Source of the DNA: Akkermansia muciniphila
GTDB taxonomy: Bacteria > Verrucomicrobiota > Verrucomicrobiia > Verrucomicrobiales > Akkermansiaceae
Length of the DNA stretch: 64,000 nt
Direction: 5' to 3'
Assembly: GCF_900184965.1 (NCBI RefSeq)
Contig: NZ_FXYA01000185.1
Coordinates: 121,949-185,948 of the forward strand
A program made the translations under genes and the position numbers. Shown one piece after another: positions 63,726-64,000 of this stretch; position 1 is the first letter of the stretch; every line of letters starts with the position of its first letter. The notes below the pieces were generated by a model. The model had not been told where the DNA came from, made no database searches, and saw only the letters and a list, made by a program, of their open reading frames with translations.

Positions 63726-64000
63726 CACGCCAACACGGCGACGGGATGAAAAGCCCGGCGGCAGACGGACTCGGAAGAGTAACGGAAGCGGCTGGAGCCG
63801 GCCACCCGGAGAGCTCCCTGGAAGCAGGGGCGATAAGAAGATTTCAAGGGAATGACTACCGAAAACCGCCGAGGGTTTTCCGAGGGCGCCGAGAGGTGCC
63901 GGAGGAGTAAAAGGCCCGAAGGAGCGACCTGGCTCTGAGAGGGGTGGTTTGGTAGAAGCGAGGGGAAAGAAAAAAGGTCGTGACGCGCGCCGTGCAAGGC
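63726..64000 (+). ncRNA. Unidentified structured RNA, possibly an rRNA-operon leader, runs off the window
   Basis: No ORF with a family match occupies this purine-rich, G+C-rich stretch after the strong promoter. It holds a series of small hairpins: 63728-63740 (CGCC/GGCG), 63742-63757 (CGGG/CCCG), 63769-63780 (ACTC-GGAA-GAGT), 63789-63800 (CGGC-TGGA-GCCG), 63816-63829 (CCCTG-GAAG-CAGGG), 63861-63880 (GAAAACC/GGTTTTC) and 63885-63900 (GGCGCC-GAGA-GGTGCC). The conserved cores of RNase P RNA, tmRNA and the start of 16S rRNA are not seen. The promoter type makes an rRNA 5' leader the likeliest reading, but a separate ncRNA is not excluded. Confidence 0.5.

Noticed and set aside
63383..63997. 204-codon minus-strand frame across the right-edge RNA
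   Set aside because: It crosses a strong terminator, a promoter and hairpins of the opposite strand and has no family features.
63726..64000. RNase P RNA, tmRNA or 16S rRNA start
   Set aside because: The conserved cores (GAGGAAAGTCC of RNase P, the tmRNA ends and tag peptide, AGAGTTTGAT of 16S) are not present in the visible part.

Overview
The window looks like chromosomal DNA of a Gram-negative member of the Verrucomicrobiota, most likely Akkermansia or a close relative. This is inferred from mid-50s percent G+C by eye, an outer-membrane TonB receptor and lipoproteins, a secreted mucin-type glycan hydrolase (GH2), and ribosomal-protein genes that often lack Shine-Dalgarno sequences. No database comparison was possible. 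About 65 genes, one tRNA, several terminators and one unidentified structured RNA at the right edge can be supported.

Layout. 1-8.2 kb (+ strand): the end of a Pro-rich protein, prephenate dehydrogenase (tyrA), a TonB-dependent receptor followed directly by a YbbA/YbbP-like ABC exporter pair, and a chloramphenicol-acetyltransferase homologue. 8.3-19.8 kb (- strand): a tightly packed run that begins with a soluble NtrB/NtrC-type two-component pair and continues with a GT-C-like membrane protein, xseB, dxs, a secreted TPR protein, recO, an LptF/LptG permease, der and an OppD-type ATPase. 20-32 kb (+ strand): a hotdog thioesterase, gpmI, then the rpsL-rpsG-fusA-S10 ribosomal cluster ending at a strong terminator after rplN. 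A non-ribosomal exported coiled-coil protein sits between rpsS and rplV in this cluster. 32.5-40.6 kb (- strand): a zinc-ribbon membrane protein, valS, a large secreted GH2 enzyme and a parvulin-type foldase.

40.7-45.5 kb: a UbiA-like membrane protein, an ExbB-ExbD-TonB-like energy-transduction cassette with a small zinc-ribbon membrane protein, two lipoproteins, a small orphan and an HU-type nucleoid protein. 45.7-59.6 kb: housekeeping genes (rnhC, rlpA, a degenerate-Nudix regulator, trmB-tgt-yajC, an EF-hand protein, a Xer recombinase, rpsP, aroK, a Sua5 enzyme, a HIT protein, yceD-rpmF-plsX-7TM HD hydrolase-ybeY) and tRNA-Arg(TCT). 59.6-61.2 kb: an AT-richer block next to the tRNA with two related DNA-binding proteins of an unfamiliar layout. 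61.4-63.5 kb: a secreted protein with two thioredoxin-like domains. 63.7-64 kb: a strong promoter that drives a purine-rich RNA made of serial small hairpins. It may be the leader of an rRNA operon or an unknown ncRNA, and it runs off the window.

The items most worth a second look are the envelope protein inside the S10 operon, the structured RNA at the right edge, a Tgt without its zinc ligands, a YbeY with Asp in place of the third zinc His, and the HTH plus ribbon-like regulator pair with a perfect palindrome at its start codon.
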